Assembly: GCF_006716765.1 (NCBI RefSeq)
Contig: NZ_VFPO01000001.1
Span: forward strand, 4,836,001 to 4,900,000
DNA: 64,000 bases
Direction: 5' to 3'
Source: Actinomadura hallensis
Lineage (GTDB): Bacteria > Actinomycetota > Actinomycetes > Streptosporangiales > Streptosporangiaceae
Shown here: piece after piece, positions 1-8,111 of the stretch
Layout of the letters: every line of letters begins with the position of its first letter
Position numbering within the stretch: the stretch's first letter is position 1
Notes under the pieces: generated by a model
The model's input: the letters and a program-made list of their open reading frames with translations, nothing else
Database searches by the model: none
Told to the model about the DNA's origin: nothing
Position numbers and translations under genes: made by a program

Positions 1-522
1 GCCGCCGAAACCCGGATACGCGGCGATGGTGGCGGTGGCGACGACCTGGATCGCGGACGTCCGCAGCCCCAGCAGGATCAGCGGCAGCGCCATCGGCAGC
101 TCCGCCCGCCACAGCACGCCCCACCCGGTCATGCCCATGCCGCGCGCGGCGTCCTTGGCGTCGGCGTCGACGCCGCGGACGCCCTCGAAGGTGTTGACCA
201 GGATCGGCGGGACCGCCAGCGCGACGAGCGCGACCAGCACCGGGGTGATGCTGTACTCGATCACGACGATGAACAGCACCAGCCCGAAGGTGGGGATCGC
301 CCGCGCGACGTTGGCGACGCTGATCGCGAGGAACCCGCCGCGGCCGGTGTGGCCGACGAGCAGGCCGAGGGCGAGCCCGATCACGGCGGCGGCGAACAGC
401 GCGACCCCGGTGTAGTAGAGGTGCTCCAGCGTCCGGTGCGGGATGCCGTTGTCGCCCTGCCACTGCGACGGCTCGGTCAGCCAGCCCCAGAACAGGCTGA
501 TCTGGTTCCACAGATCATTCAT
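1..522 (-). CDS. Osmoprotectant ABC transporter permease, cut by window edge
   Basis: This is the second inner-membrane permease of a glycine-betaine/choline-type (OpuC/ProW) importer. Only the first 174 codons are visible; the gene runs off the left edge. The ATG at 522 overlaps the TGA of the upstream permease as ATGA, so the two are translationally coupled. The protein begins MNDLWNQISLFW, followed by a polar stretch with GDNGIPHRTLEHL and then membrane segments rich in Ala, Val, Leu and Gly. This matches the periplasmic-side start of OpuCD-like permeases. It should form the channel heterodimer with the product of 519-1169 and be powered by the ATPase at 1169-2356. The substrate-binding protein is presumably the next gene beyond the window. 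Substrate identity is inferred from family only. Confidence 0.85.
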   Translation of the reverse strand, partial: MNDLWNQISLFWGWLTEPSQWQGDNGIPHRTLEHLYYTGVALFAAAVIGLALGLLVGHTGRGGFLAISVANVARAIPTFGLVLFIVVIEYSITPVLVALVALAVPPILVNTFEGVRGVDADAKDAARGMGMTGWGVLWRAELPMALPLILLGLRTSAIQVVATATIAAYPGFGG

Positions 523-1169
523 GTGGCCCTCCCCCTCGCCCGCGCCCACGGCGTCAGCAGCCGCTGCACGGCGACCAGCACCGCGTCCGTGATCAGGGCC
601 AGCGCGACGATCAGCACGGTGGCCGCGATGATCTGCGTCGGGAACGACAGCTGGTAGCCGCGGATGATGTCGTAGCCGAGCCCGCCCTGGCCGATCAGCT
701 GCCCGACCGCGACGAGGCTGATGGACGACACGGCCGCGACGCGCGTCCCGGCGATGACGATCGGCACGGCGATCGGCAGCTCGACCCGCAGGAGGCGGCG
801 CAGCGGCCCGAAGCCCATGGCGGTGGCGGCCTGCCGGACGGGCTCCGACACCGACGCCAGCCCGTCCACCACGTTCGGGACGAGCACCGAAAGGCTGTAC
901 AGCGTCAGCGGGATCATGACCGTGGACGCGGTGAGCCCGGTGTACTGGATGAAGATCATGAACAGCGCGAGCGACGGGATCGCGTAGAACACGTTCGCGA
1001 TCGTCAGCGCCGGCGGGTACAGCCAGCGCCAGCGCCGGCACAGCACGCCGACCGGGAGGGAGATCAGCAGCCCGAACAGCACCGGCAGCAGCGCGAGCCT
1101 GAGGTGGACGAGGGCGTGCTCGCGGAGCGAGCCGGCGTTGCGGGCGATCCAGTCCCAGTCGATCTCCAT
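519..1169 (-). CDS. Osmoprotectant ABC transporter permease (OpuCB/ProW type)
   Basis: A 216-residue integral membrane permease that imports compatible solutes such as glycine betaine, choline or carnitine. It carries about five to six hydrophobic segments. The MetI-type loop that contacts the ATPase is recognisable around residues 105-140 (VRQAATAMGFGPLRRLLRVE, then LPIAVPIVIAGTR). The length fits the short OpuCB/OpuCD permeases. The ATG at 1169 overlaps the stop of the ATPase gene, and its own stop overlaps the next permease start, giving a tightly coupled ATPase-permease-permease operon. Which osmolyte is carried cannot be read from the sequence. Confidence 0.9.
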   Translation of the reverse strand: MEIDWDWIARNAGSLREHALVHLRLALLPVLFGLLISLPVGVLCRRWRWLYPPALTIANVFYAIPSLALFMIFIQYTGLTASTVMIPLTLYSLSVLVPNVVDGLASVSEPVRQAATAMGFGPLRRLLRVELPIAVPIVIAGTRVAAVSSISLVAVGQLIGQGGLGYDIIRGYQLSFPTQIIAATVLIVALALITDAVLVAVQRLLTPWARARGRAT

Positions 1170-2356
1170 CAGGCGCCGCCCCCGGCGTCGGCCCCCCCCG
1201 AGACGCCCCCGGCCGCGCCCTCGGCGGTCGCCGCGCCGTCCGCGGCGGGCCGCGGGGCGACGGCGGCGCCGGAGCGGGCGATGGCGGTGCTCAGGTCCTG
1301 CTGGTCGGCGATCCCCACGACCCGGCCCTCGGCGTCCACCCCGACGGCGCGGCCGGACGGCGACAGGATCGCGGCGTCCAGCGCGGCCCGGACCGAGTCG
1401 CCCTCGACGTCGAAGGCGTGCCCGATCGGCGCGAGCGGCGCGTCGCCGAGGACGCCCGACGCGGGCAGGTCGCGCACGGCGGCCCAGCCGAGCGGGCGCC
1501 GGTCGGCGTCCACGGCCAGGACCCACTCGCCGCCGCCGTCGCGGACCCGCCCGGCGGGCGTGTCGGCGGGCAGGACGTCCCGGTCGCTCAGCGGCGCCGA
1601 CGAGGCGGGGACGAACGACAGCCGCCGGATGCCGCGGTCGTGCCCGATGAACCCGGCGACGAAGTCGTTCGCGGGGCGGGCCAGCAGCGTCTCGGGGGTG
1701 TCGGCCTGGACGAGCCTGCCGCCGGTCTGGAACACCGCGATGCGGTCGCCGAGCTTGATGGCCTCGTCGATGTCGTGGGTGACGAACACGATCGTCTTGT
1801 GCAGCTCGTCCTGGAGGCGCAGGAACTCGTCCTGCAGCTCGGCGCGGACGACGGGGTCGACGGCGCTGAACGGCTCGTCCATCAGCATGATCGGCGGGTC
1901 GGCGGCGAGGGCCCGCGCGACGCCGACGCGCTGCTGCTGCCCGCCCGACAGCTGGAACGGGTACCGCCGCGCCATGGAGCGTTCGAGGCCGACGCGCTCC
2001 ATCAGCTCGTGCGCGCGCGCCCGCGCCTTCTTCTTGCTCCAGCGCAGCAGGTACGGGACGGTCGCGATGTTGTCCTCGATGGTGCGGTGCGGGAACAGCC
2101 CGGCGTGCTGGATGACGTAGCCGATGCCGCGCCGCAGCTCCGCGGGCCGCTTCTCGCGGACGTCCTGCCCGTCGATGAGCACGCGGCCCGAGGTGGGCTC
2201 CACCATCCGGTTGATGGTGCGCAGCGCGGTGGTCTTGCCGCCGCCGGACGTGCCGACGAACACGGTGATGCGGCCGGTGGGGCATTCGAGGCTGACGTCG
2301 TCCAGGGCGACCGTCCCGCCCGGGTAGCGCTTGGTCACGCCCTCAAAGGTGATCAA
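1169..2356 (-). CDS. Osmoprotectant ABC transporter ATPase with C-terminal CBS region (OpuCA/ProV type)
   Basis: A 395-residue cytoplasmic ATPase driving the two permeases downstream. It has a Walker A motif GTSGGGKTT (residues 35-43), the signature LSGGQQQR, a Walker B motif ending DEP, and a switch His in VTHD. Residues about 240-370 form a CBS-pair-like extension (VGVDAEGRVVGIADQQ), which in OpuCA proteins senses ionic strength or nucleotides. The last 25 residues are a low-complexity Ala/Gly tail. It is the first gene of the operon. The 158 bp to the divergent lyase-like gene at 2515 should hold both promoters. The CBS region suggests osmotic gating, but that is a family inference. Confidence 0.9.
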   Translation of the reverse strand: MITFEGVTKRYPGGTVALDDVSLECPTGRITVFVGTSGGGKTTALRTINRMVEPTSGRVLIDGQDVREKRPAELRRGIGYVIQHAGLFPHRTIEDNIATVPYLLRWSKKKARARAHELMERVGLERSMARRYPFQLSGGQQQRVGVARALAADPPIMLMDEPFSAVDPVVRAELQDEFLRLQDELHKTIVFVTHDIDEAIKLGDRIAVFQTGGRLVQADTPETLLARPANDFVAGFIGHDRGIRRLSFVPASSAPLSDRDVLPADTPAGRVRDGGGEWVLAVDADRRPLGWAAVRDLPASGVLGDAPLAPIGHAFDVEGDSVRAALDAAILSPSGRAVGVDAEGRVVGIADQQDLSTAIARSGAAVAPRPAADGAATAEGAAGGVSGGADAGGGA

Positions 2357-2514
2357 GATTCCTGTCCTCGCCGGGGCGCCCGCGACGCCGATGATCGTTT
2401 TCGGCCTTCTCCCGACCGGTACCGGACGGTACGGTCGGCGAAGTGTCCCAGCTTGTCCGGAACATCGAAATCGGAGCCTACCTACCTGGAAACCTGGGAA
2501 AGTAGCCTCGCGGA

Positions 2515-3978
2515 GTGGAGAACAGCCGAATCGTTATCGATGGGACGTCCCTCACCTGCGCCCGTGTGGTGCGCGTCTCCCGCGAGGATGTGACGGTCGT
2601 CATGGCCGCGGAGGGCGTCGAGCGCGCCCGGCGGGCGTGGGTCACCGCACGGGAGGTCTCCGCGGCGCGGCCGGTGTACGGGCGCACGACCGGGGTCGGC
2701 GCGAACCGCGTCGTGGACGTCGAGTGGGAGGACGCCGACGCGCACGGCCTCCGGCTCCTGCGCAGCCACGCGGCCGGCGCGGGACCGCTGGTCGCGCCGG
2801 AGATCGTCCGGGCGATGCTGACGGTGCGGCTGAACCAGATCGCGGCGGGCGGCTCGGGCGTCGAGCCCGGCGTGCTGCAGGCCCTCGCGGACGTTCTCAA
2901 CCTGGGACTCCTTCCCCCGGTGCCGGCGTACGGGGCGATCGGCACCGGCGACCTGACGGCGCTGGCCTCGACCGCGCTGTGCCTGCTCGGCGAGCGGGAC
3001 TGGCTCGCCGACCCGGACGGGACGCGGCGGCCCGGGCCCGGCTACCGGCTGCGCTCGCCGGACGCGCTGGCGTTCATCAGCTCCAACGCGGCCACGCTCG
3101 GGGAGGCGGCGCTCGCGGTGGCCGACCTGCGGGAGCTGCTGCGGGCGTCCACGGTCGTCGCGGCCCTGTCGCACTTCGCCGTGCGCGGCTCGGAGGAGCC
3201 GTACGCCCAGCCGGTGCAGGACGCGTGCCCGCACCCGGGGCAGGCGGAGGCGGCGGCCGCGATGCGGGCGCTGCTCGCCTTCGACCGGCCCGCGCCGATG
3301 CGCATCCAGGACCCGTACGGCTACCGGGCGTTCCCGCAGGTGCACGGCCCCGCGCTGGAGGCCGCCGCCTACGCCGAGGAGGTCGTGACCCGCGAGATCA
3401 ACGCGGCGGCCGAGAACCCGCTCGTCGACGTCGCGGGCCGGACCGTCTGGCACAACGGCAACTTCCACACCGCGTACGTGGGGCTGGCCCTGGACGCGGC
3501 CCGCGCCGCGCTGTTCCAGACGATGGCGCTGGCCGCGGCCCGCCTCGGGACGCTCGCCGAGCCGGCGTTCACCGGCCTGTACCCGTTCCAGGGCGCGACG
3601 GAGGCGTCCTCGGGGATCATGATCCTGGAGTACGTGGCGCACTCGTGCCTGGCCGACGTCCGCCGCCTCGCGACGCCGGCGGCGCTCGGCAGCGCGGTGC
3701 TGTCGCGGGGCGTCGAGGAGCACGCGGGCTTCTCCACCCAGTCGGCCCGCGCGACGACCGACGCCGTGGCCGCCTACCGGCTCGGGCTCGGCTGCGAGCT
3801 GGTCGCCGCCGTCCGGGCGCTGCGGATGCAGGGGCGCGCGCCCTCCGGCGGGCCGCTGCGGTCGGCGTACGACATGGCCGGCGCCGTGCTCGACCCGCGC
3901 GTGGAGGACCGGCCGCTGGACGCCGACATCGCCGCCGCCGCGGACCTGCTGCCCGGCCTCGCCCGGTTGCATCCCTGA
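2515..3978 (+). CDS. Aromatic amino acid lyase (HAL/PAL) family protein with non-canonical MIO site
   Basis: A 487-residue member of the histidine/phenylalanine ammonia-lyase fold family (usually about 500-520). Recognisable family elements are the Tyr loop (VYGRTTGVGANR, Tyr55), the Asn motif (SSNAATLGEAAL), DPYGYRAFPQVHG, the INAAAENPL segment and GNFH. Two key features differ. The cofactor-forming Ala-Ser-Gly is replaced by GAIGTGD (Thr144-Gly145), one residue shorter and with no Ser. The C-terminal active-site segment that normally reads QEDHVS is STQSARATTD (407-416). The protein therefore may not form 4-methylideneimidazole-5-one and may not be an ammonia-lyase. The start is GTG with a weak ribosome site, so the true start may differ slightly. 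It lies beside a convergent LacI gene and may belong to that regulon (inference). Confidence 0.8.
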   Translation: MENSRIVIDGTSLTCARVVRVSREDVTVVMAAEGVERARRAWVTAREVSAARPVYGRTTGVGANRVVDVEWEDADAHGLRLLRSHAAGAGPLVAPEIVRAMLTVRLNQIAAGGSGVEPGVLQALADVLNLGLLPPVPAYGAIGTGDLTALASTALCLLGERDWLADPDGTRRPGPGYRLRSPDALAFISSNAATLGEAALAVADLRELLRASTVVAALSHFAVRGSEEPYAQPVQDACPHPGQAEAAAAMRALLAFDRPAPMRIQDPYGYRAFPQVHGPALEAAAYAEEVVTREINAAAENPLVDVAGRTVWHNGNFHTAYVGLALDAARAALFQTMALAAARLGTLAEPAFTGLYPFQGATEASSGIMILEYVAHSCLADVRRLATPAALGSAVLSRGVEEHAGFSTQSARATTDAVAAYRLGLGCELVAAVRALRMQGRAPSGGPLRSAYDMAGAVLDPRVEDRPLDADIAAAADLLPGLARLHP

Positions 3979-3997
3979 CCTCCGTCCCGCCGGGTCC

Positions 3998-5005
3998 TCA
4001 CGCGTCCGGCCCGGCCGTCGACGCGCGGACGCGCAGGGACGGCTCGCGGACGACCCGCCGCCTGCGGGGCTTGCCGTCGATGACGTCGACGACGAGCCGG
4101 ACGGCGGAGTGGACGATGCCGTCGATGTCCCAGTCGACGGTGGTCAGCGGCGGGGTGAGCAGCGCCGACATCGGATGGTTGTCGTAGCCGCAGACGGCGA
4201 CGTCGCCGGGGACGTCGAGGCTCAGCTCGCGGGTGGCGGCGTAGACGCCGTAGGCGATCGAGTCGGCGAAGCAGAACACCGCGCTGGGCCGCGCCGGGCC
4301 GCGCAGCACCTCCACGGCGACCTCGGTGGCGGCGGCGAGCCCCTGCGGCACCACGACCACGTCGACCCGCAGGCCGAGGCGCTCGGCCTCGGCGTTGACG
4401 TGCACGTCGGCGGGGCGGTCGGGGGTGCTGGCGGCGGTCGAGGTGAACACGGCGAGGTGCTCGTGCCCGAGGTCGCGCAGGTGCTCCAGCGCGAGCGTGA
4501 CGCCCTTCCGGTTGTCGAACACGACCTCGCCCTGCGACTGCCCGCCGCGCAGCGAGTCGCCGATGGAGACCACCGGGATCGAGGCGGCCAGCTCCGACCA
4601 GAGCGCGGCGGACGGGTCGAGCGGCTGGACGATCAGGCCGTCCACCCGCTGGTCGTGCAGGCGGCGGGCGAGGGCCAGCTCCCGCTCGGGGTCGCCTCCG
4701 GCGTCGACGATCAGGGCGTAGCGTTCGCGGGCCAGCAGCGCCCGGCCGATGCCGACCGCGAGCGACTGCTGCCAGTAGTCCTCCAGCGACCCGCACAGCA
4801 GGCCGACCTGGCCGGTGCGGCCGCTGGCCAGGGCGCGGGCGATCGGATGGGCCTCGTAGCCGAGCTCGTCGGCCGCCGCGCGGACGCGCTCCTGCGTCTC
4901 CTCCGAGGTCTGGATGCCGCGGAGCGCGTACGACACGGCGGCGGGCGACAGCCCCGTCGCCTGCGCCACCTCGCGAATGGTCGCGCGCTTGCGCTTGTCC
5001 GGCAT
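3998..5005 (-). CDS. LacI-family transcriptional regulator
   Basis: A 335-residue DNA-binding regulator. An N-terminal HTH occupies residues 6-55 (TIREVAQATGLSPAAVSYAL, then a hinge-helix ending ARALASGRTG). It is followed by a periplasmic-binding-protein-like sensor domain typical of LacI/GalR (VGLLCG, DGLIVQPLD, PSAVFCFADSIAYG, VAVCGYDNHP). I take the ATG at 5005 (MPDKRKR) as the start rather than the in-frame TTG at 5035, because LacI proteins start just before the HTH. The effector, usually a sugar or nucleoside, is unknown. Several CG-centred operator-like palindromes lie upstream at 5065-5119, so autoregulation and control of the divergent cupin gene are likely. Confidence 0.92.
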   Translation of the reverse strand: MPDKRKRATIREVAQATGLSPAAVSYALRGIQTSEETQERVRAAADELGYEAHPIARALASGRTGQVGLLCGSLEDYWQQSLAVGIGRALLARERYALIVDAGGDPERELALARRLHDQRVDGLIVQPLDPSAALWSELAASIPVVSIGDSLRGGQSQGEVVFDNRKGVTLALEHLRDLGHEHLAVFTSTAASTPDRPADVHVNAEAERLGLRVDVVVVPQGLAAATEVAVEVLRGPARPSAVFCFADSIAYGVYAATRELSLDVPGDVAVCGYDNHPMSALLTPPLTTVDWDIDGIVHSAVRLVVDVIDGKPRRRRVVREPSLRVRASTAGPDA

Positions 5006-5064
5006 CCGTCCAACCCTAAAGCCCGCCTCTGACAACTCGCCTCCCCCGCTTGACGCGCCGCCTC

Positions 5065-5119
5065 GTGAACCGGTTCACTGAAACGGTTAACTGATGCGGT
5101 TCAGTTGACCGGTTCAGAT
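5065..5119. promoter_or_regulatory. Cluster of LacI-type operators between the LacI gene and the cupin gene
   Basis: The perfect 14-bp palindrome GTGAACCGGTTCAC lies at 5065-5078. It is followed by related half or near-palindromic copies: GAAACGGTTAAC at about 5080-5091, GCGGTTCA at about 5096-5103 and TTGACCGGTTCAG at 5106-5118. The CG-centred AACCGGTT core is the classic LacI/GalR operator form. Four spaced copies in the 225-bp divergent region suggest cooperative or looping repression of both flanking genes. The assignment to the adjacent LacI protein is inference. Confidence 0.7.
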
Positions 5120-5230
5120 TCTCTTCCAGCACGTTCGCGCGAGTGAGGGATCCCCCGCCCGGCCGAAGGCGGACGCCGCGGCCGGCGCCGCCCGGGAGCC
5201 GGCCGGCGGGGACCGGAAAGGAGTGAGACC

Positions 5231-5785
5231 GTGTCGTCCGAGTCACCGTCCCGGCCCGCGGGATTCGAGGGCCTGCCCCGCCGCACGCTCGGCAGGCAGG
5301 AGCTGCGCGCGCTCGTGGACCGCCTGGCGGAGCGGCCGGAGCTGTGGCGCGAGCACGTCGCGTTCTCCGACGACCGCCGCCACTACGCCTCGCTCTACCG
5401 GGACGAGCACGTGGACGTCTGGCTGCTGTGCTGGACGCCGCGCAACGACACCGGCTGGCACGACCACGACGTCTCGTCCGGGGCCGTGCGCGTCGTCGCG
5501 GGCGCCGTGGAGGAGAACAACCCCCGCATCGGCGGCGACCCCGTCCGGACGGTGGTCTCCGCGGGCGCCTCGTTCTGCTTCGGCCCCGACCACATCCACC
5601 GGATGACCGGCGTGGAGGAGGGCAGCGTCACCATCCACGCGTACTCGCCTCCGCTGGTGCGCATGGGCCAGTACTCCGTCGACGAGTCGGGAGTGATGCG
5701 CCGGACGGTCGTCGACTACACCGAGGAACTGCGCCCGCAGGACGAGGTTCCGGCGCCGCAGGGCGCACTCGCCGCCGCGAGCTGA
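5231..5785 (+). CDS. Cysteine dioxygenase-like cupin
   Basis: A 184-residue cytosolic cupin resembling type I cysteine dioxygenases, which oxidise cysteine to cysteine sulfinate using Fe(II) and O2. The metal-binding HxH is in WHDHDVSSGAVRV (about residues 78-90), and the third His is in GPDHIHRM (about 120-127). The cupin spacing and length (about 190) fit the family. The start is GTG at 5231 after AAAGGAGTGAGACC. It is divergent from the LacI gene across an operator cluster. Bacterial members also include 3-mercaptopropionate dioxygenases, so the thiol substrate is not certain. The N-terminal 25 residues and the acidic tail are low complexity. Confidence 0.8.
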   Translation: MSSESPSRPAGFEGLPRRTLGRQELRALVDRLAERPELWREHVAFSDDRRHYASLYRDEHVDVWLLCWTPRNDTGWHDHDVSSGAVRVVAGAVEENNPRIGGDPVRTVVSAGASFCFGPDHIHRMTGVEEGSVTIHAYSPPLVRMGQYSVDESGVMRRTVVDYTEELRPQDEVPAPQGALAAAS

Positions 5786-5809
5786 TCGCGGAACGTCGGC
5801 CCGAGAGTC

Positions 5810-5847
5810 GGGGCGGGCCCGGCAGGGTGTCCGGCCGGGCCCGCCCC
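5810..5847. terminator. Strong hairpin terminator after the cupin gene
   Basis: A perfect 14-bp GC stem (left arm GGGGCGGGCCCGGC 5810-5823, right arm 5834-5847) with a 10-nt loop lies 25 bp after the cupin stop and before the convergent acyltransferase. There is no clear T-run, as is usual in high-GC actinomycetes. It probably stops transcription from both sides. Confidence 0.75.
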
Positions 5848-5936
5848 CTCCCTTATTCGCGGCACGTATCTCCTTGAGGGCATGTTCTTCTTGAGGGCAC
5901 GCTGCCGCCGGCCTGCACGCCCGCCGCCGCGGCCGG

Positions 5937-7085
5937 TCAGCGGGCGCGCGGGCCCGGCACGGCGTCGGCCGGGACGGGGTCGGCCGGGACGGGGTCGCGG
6001 GACCGGTCGCCGTTGAGCCGGACGGCGGCCTCGGTCGCTTCCGGCCGGGGGCTCGCCGCCGCCAGGGAGGCGCGCAGGCGGGGGCGCATCCAGGCCGCGG
6101 CCGGGCGTTCGATCAGGCGGTGGACGGCGTGGGCGCTCAGCAGGGACGCCGTGACGACCACCGCGAGGGCCGTCCACCGGTCGAGCGCCGGGTACAGGGC
6201 GTCCAGCAGGGGAAGCGCGAGCTGCGAGTGGACCAGGTAAAGCGGGTAGGTCAGCGCCCCGAGGGTGGTGAGACCGCGCCAGCGGACGCGGCTCAGCCTG
6301 CCCGTCGCCACGAGGATCATCACGCCGAAGATCGCGGTGATGACGCCGGCGACCACCATCTCGTCGGCGCCGCGGAACACCGTCTCCGCCCGCCACGCGC
6401 CCCAGCGCAGCGCCATCAGGTACGACACGGCCACGTATCCCCACAGCAGCAGCGAGGGCCCGAAGCGGTGGATCAAGTAGAGCGCCATGCCCGCGATGAA
6501 GTACGGGCTCCAGGTCGGCACCAGCATGACCTGGAGGAGCTTGTGGTCGGCCTGGTTGGCGAAAAGGCCGGCGAACATCCACACCGCCATGAAGACCAGG
6601 CACGAGCGGTAGGTGATCCCGATGCCCGCGAGGACGGCGATGAGCACGTAGAAGTGGAGCTCGATCCAGAGGGTCCAGTAGACGGCGTCCACGTTGCGTA
6701 CGCCGAGCCCGCCCTGGAGCATGGTCAGGTTCGGCACGACCAGGCCGGGGACGCCGTGCCCCTGCCGGAACAGCCCGTACACGAGCAGTCCCAGCAGGAC
6801 GCTCGCCCAGTACGCGGGCATGAGCCGCACCAGCCGTGAGATCCCGAACTCCCCCGGCCCCCGCCCCCACGCGCTCATGAGGATCACGAAGCCGCTGATG
6901 ACGAAGAAGAGGTCGACGCCCAGGTACCCGAAGCGGGTGAGCGCGGCGACCTCGGGGAAGACGTCCCGCGCCGGCTCCGGCCACGCGCCCGCCCCGCCGA
7001 AGCCGGTGAAGTGGTACAGCACGACCGCCAGCGCCGCGAGGAAGCGCAGCAGGTCCAGTTCACTGAGCCGTTCGCGTGGAGTCAC
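5937..7085 (-). CDS. Acyltransferase 3 (OafA/WecH-type) membrane protein
   Basis: A 382-residue polytopic membrane acyltransferase that O-acylates an exported glycan or metabolite. The hallmark start (ERLSELDLLRFLAALAVVLY, then the conserved His in YHFTG) and the FGYLGVDLFFVISGFVI block are clear, followed by about ten membrane segments and R-x-x-R near SRLVRLMPAYW. The tail from about residue 345 is a hydrophilic cytoplasmic extension with VPADPVPADAV repeats. The start is GTG at 7085 (VTPRERL); the longer in-frame extension upstream has no homology character. The divergent neighbour encodes an SGNH hydrolase, and acyltransferase-3 domains are often fused to SGNH domains, so the two may act on the same glycan. 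Confidence 0.9.
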   Translation of the reverse strand: MTPRERLSELDLLRFLAALAVVLYHFTGFGGAGAWPEPARDVFPEVAALTRFGYLGVDLFFVISGFVILMSAWGRGPGEFGISRLVRLMPAYWASVLLGLLVYGLFRQGHGVPGLVVPNLTMLQGGLGVRNVDAVYWTLWIELHFYVLIAVLAGIGITYRSCLVFMAVWMFAGLFANQADHKLLQVMLVPTWSPYFIAGMALYLIHRFGPSLLLWGYVAVSYLMALRWGAWRAETVFRGADEMVVAGVITAIFGVMILVATGRLSRVRWRGLTTLGALTYPLYLVHSQLALPLLDALYPALDRWTALAVVVTASLLSAHAVHRLIERPAAAWMRPRLRASLAAASPRPEATEAAVRLNGDRSRDPVPADPVPADAVPGPRAR

Positions 7086-7304
7086 CGCGGCACCGTCTCG
7101 GGGGGAGGTTGCCCCGTCCGGGCCGGGAGGTGAACGGCGGATGGAGGCGAGATCGCGATTGCCCCACCGCGTCCGTCCTGCCCGCCCTCCGGGCGCGGAC
7201 GACGAGGGCCGTGCGATCGCGGACCCGGCCCCGCAGCCGTTCCGGATCAGTAAGATGCGGGTGCATCCCCGAGCCCCGGTGGCTCTGGACGATAGGTGGT
7301 CCCG

Positions 7305-8081
7305 ATGACATCTCGCCGCGCCCGACGCGGCGCGGCGGCTTTCGTGCTGCGCCTCAGCCTGGTGGCGGCCCTGGCCGCGACCGGCTGCTCGCCGTTCGGG
7401 GGTCCGGTGCACCGTTCCGCGGTGGCGGACGGTCCGGGGAAGGGCGGGCAGGGCGCGGCGGAGGCCCGCCGCGACGCCCCGCCGGTGGTGATGTTCCTCG
7501 GCGACAGCTACACCGTCGGGGAGGGGCGCGTCCCGTCGGAGATCACGTACGCGTCCGCGACGGCGCGGCTGCTCGGCTGGCAGGTCGTCGTGGGCGGGCG
7601 GTCGGGCACCGGGTTCGTCATGAAGCGCCGCGACGCGTTCCTCGGGCTGTTCGAGGGCCAGCTCGGGTGGCGCCCCGCGCCCGACATGCTGATCGTGTCC
7701 GGCGGCCACAACGACTTCCGCATTCCCGCCCAGCAGGTCGGCGCCGCCGCGCACGTGCTGCTGGAGCGCGCCCGGCAGCGCTGGCCGGGCACGCACATCG
7801 TGCTGATGGGGCCGATCTGGGGGACGGGGACGCCGCCGCAGGGCGCGATCGAGGTGCGGGACGCGCTGCGGGATCTCGCGCGGCAGCTCGGCGTCCCGTT
7901 CATCGACCCGATCGGCGGGCGGTGGATCACCGGCGACCCGCTCACCGGCGTCGGCAACGCGCCCCGGTACATCAAGCGCGACCGCACCCACCCGACCCCG
8001 GCGGGCCACCGCTACCTGGCGACCCGCCTGGCCGGGGACCTGCGGCGGCTGGGCCTCGACCAGCCGGTCCGCAAGCGCTGA
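7305..8081 (+). CDS. Secreted SGNH/GDSL-family hydrolase
   Basis: A 258-residue exported esterase/acetylhydrolase-like protein. After an Arg-rich n-region and a hydrophobic segment ending LAATGC there is a possible but weak lipobox (Cys about residue 27). Catalytic blocks are block I GDSYT (Ser), the Gly of block II in GGRSGTG, block III GGHND (Asn), and the C-terminal D-x-x-H in RDRTHPTPAGH. The ATG at 7305 is preferred over GTG 7296 because AGGTGG sits 6 nt before it. It is divergent from the acyltransferase-3 gene and separated from it by 219 bp, suggesting paired roles in adding and removing acyl groups (inference). Confidence 0.85.
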   Translation: MTSRRARRGAAAFVLRLSLVAALAATGCSPFGGPVHRSAVADGPGKGGQGAAEARRDAPPVVMFLGDSYTVGEGRVPSEITYASATARLLGWQVVVGGRSGTGFVMKRRDAFLGLFEGQLGWRPAPDMLIVSGGHNDFRIPAQQVGAAAHVLLERARQRWPGTHIVLMGPIWGTGTPPQGAIEVRDALRDLARQLGVPFIDPIGGRWITGDPLTGVGNAPRYIKRDRTHPTPAGHRYLATRLAGDLRRLGLDQPVRKR

Positions 8082-8111
8082 GCGCCACCGCGCCGGTCCC
8101 GCCCCGGGCGG

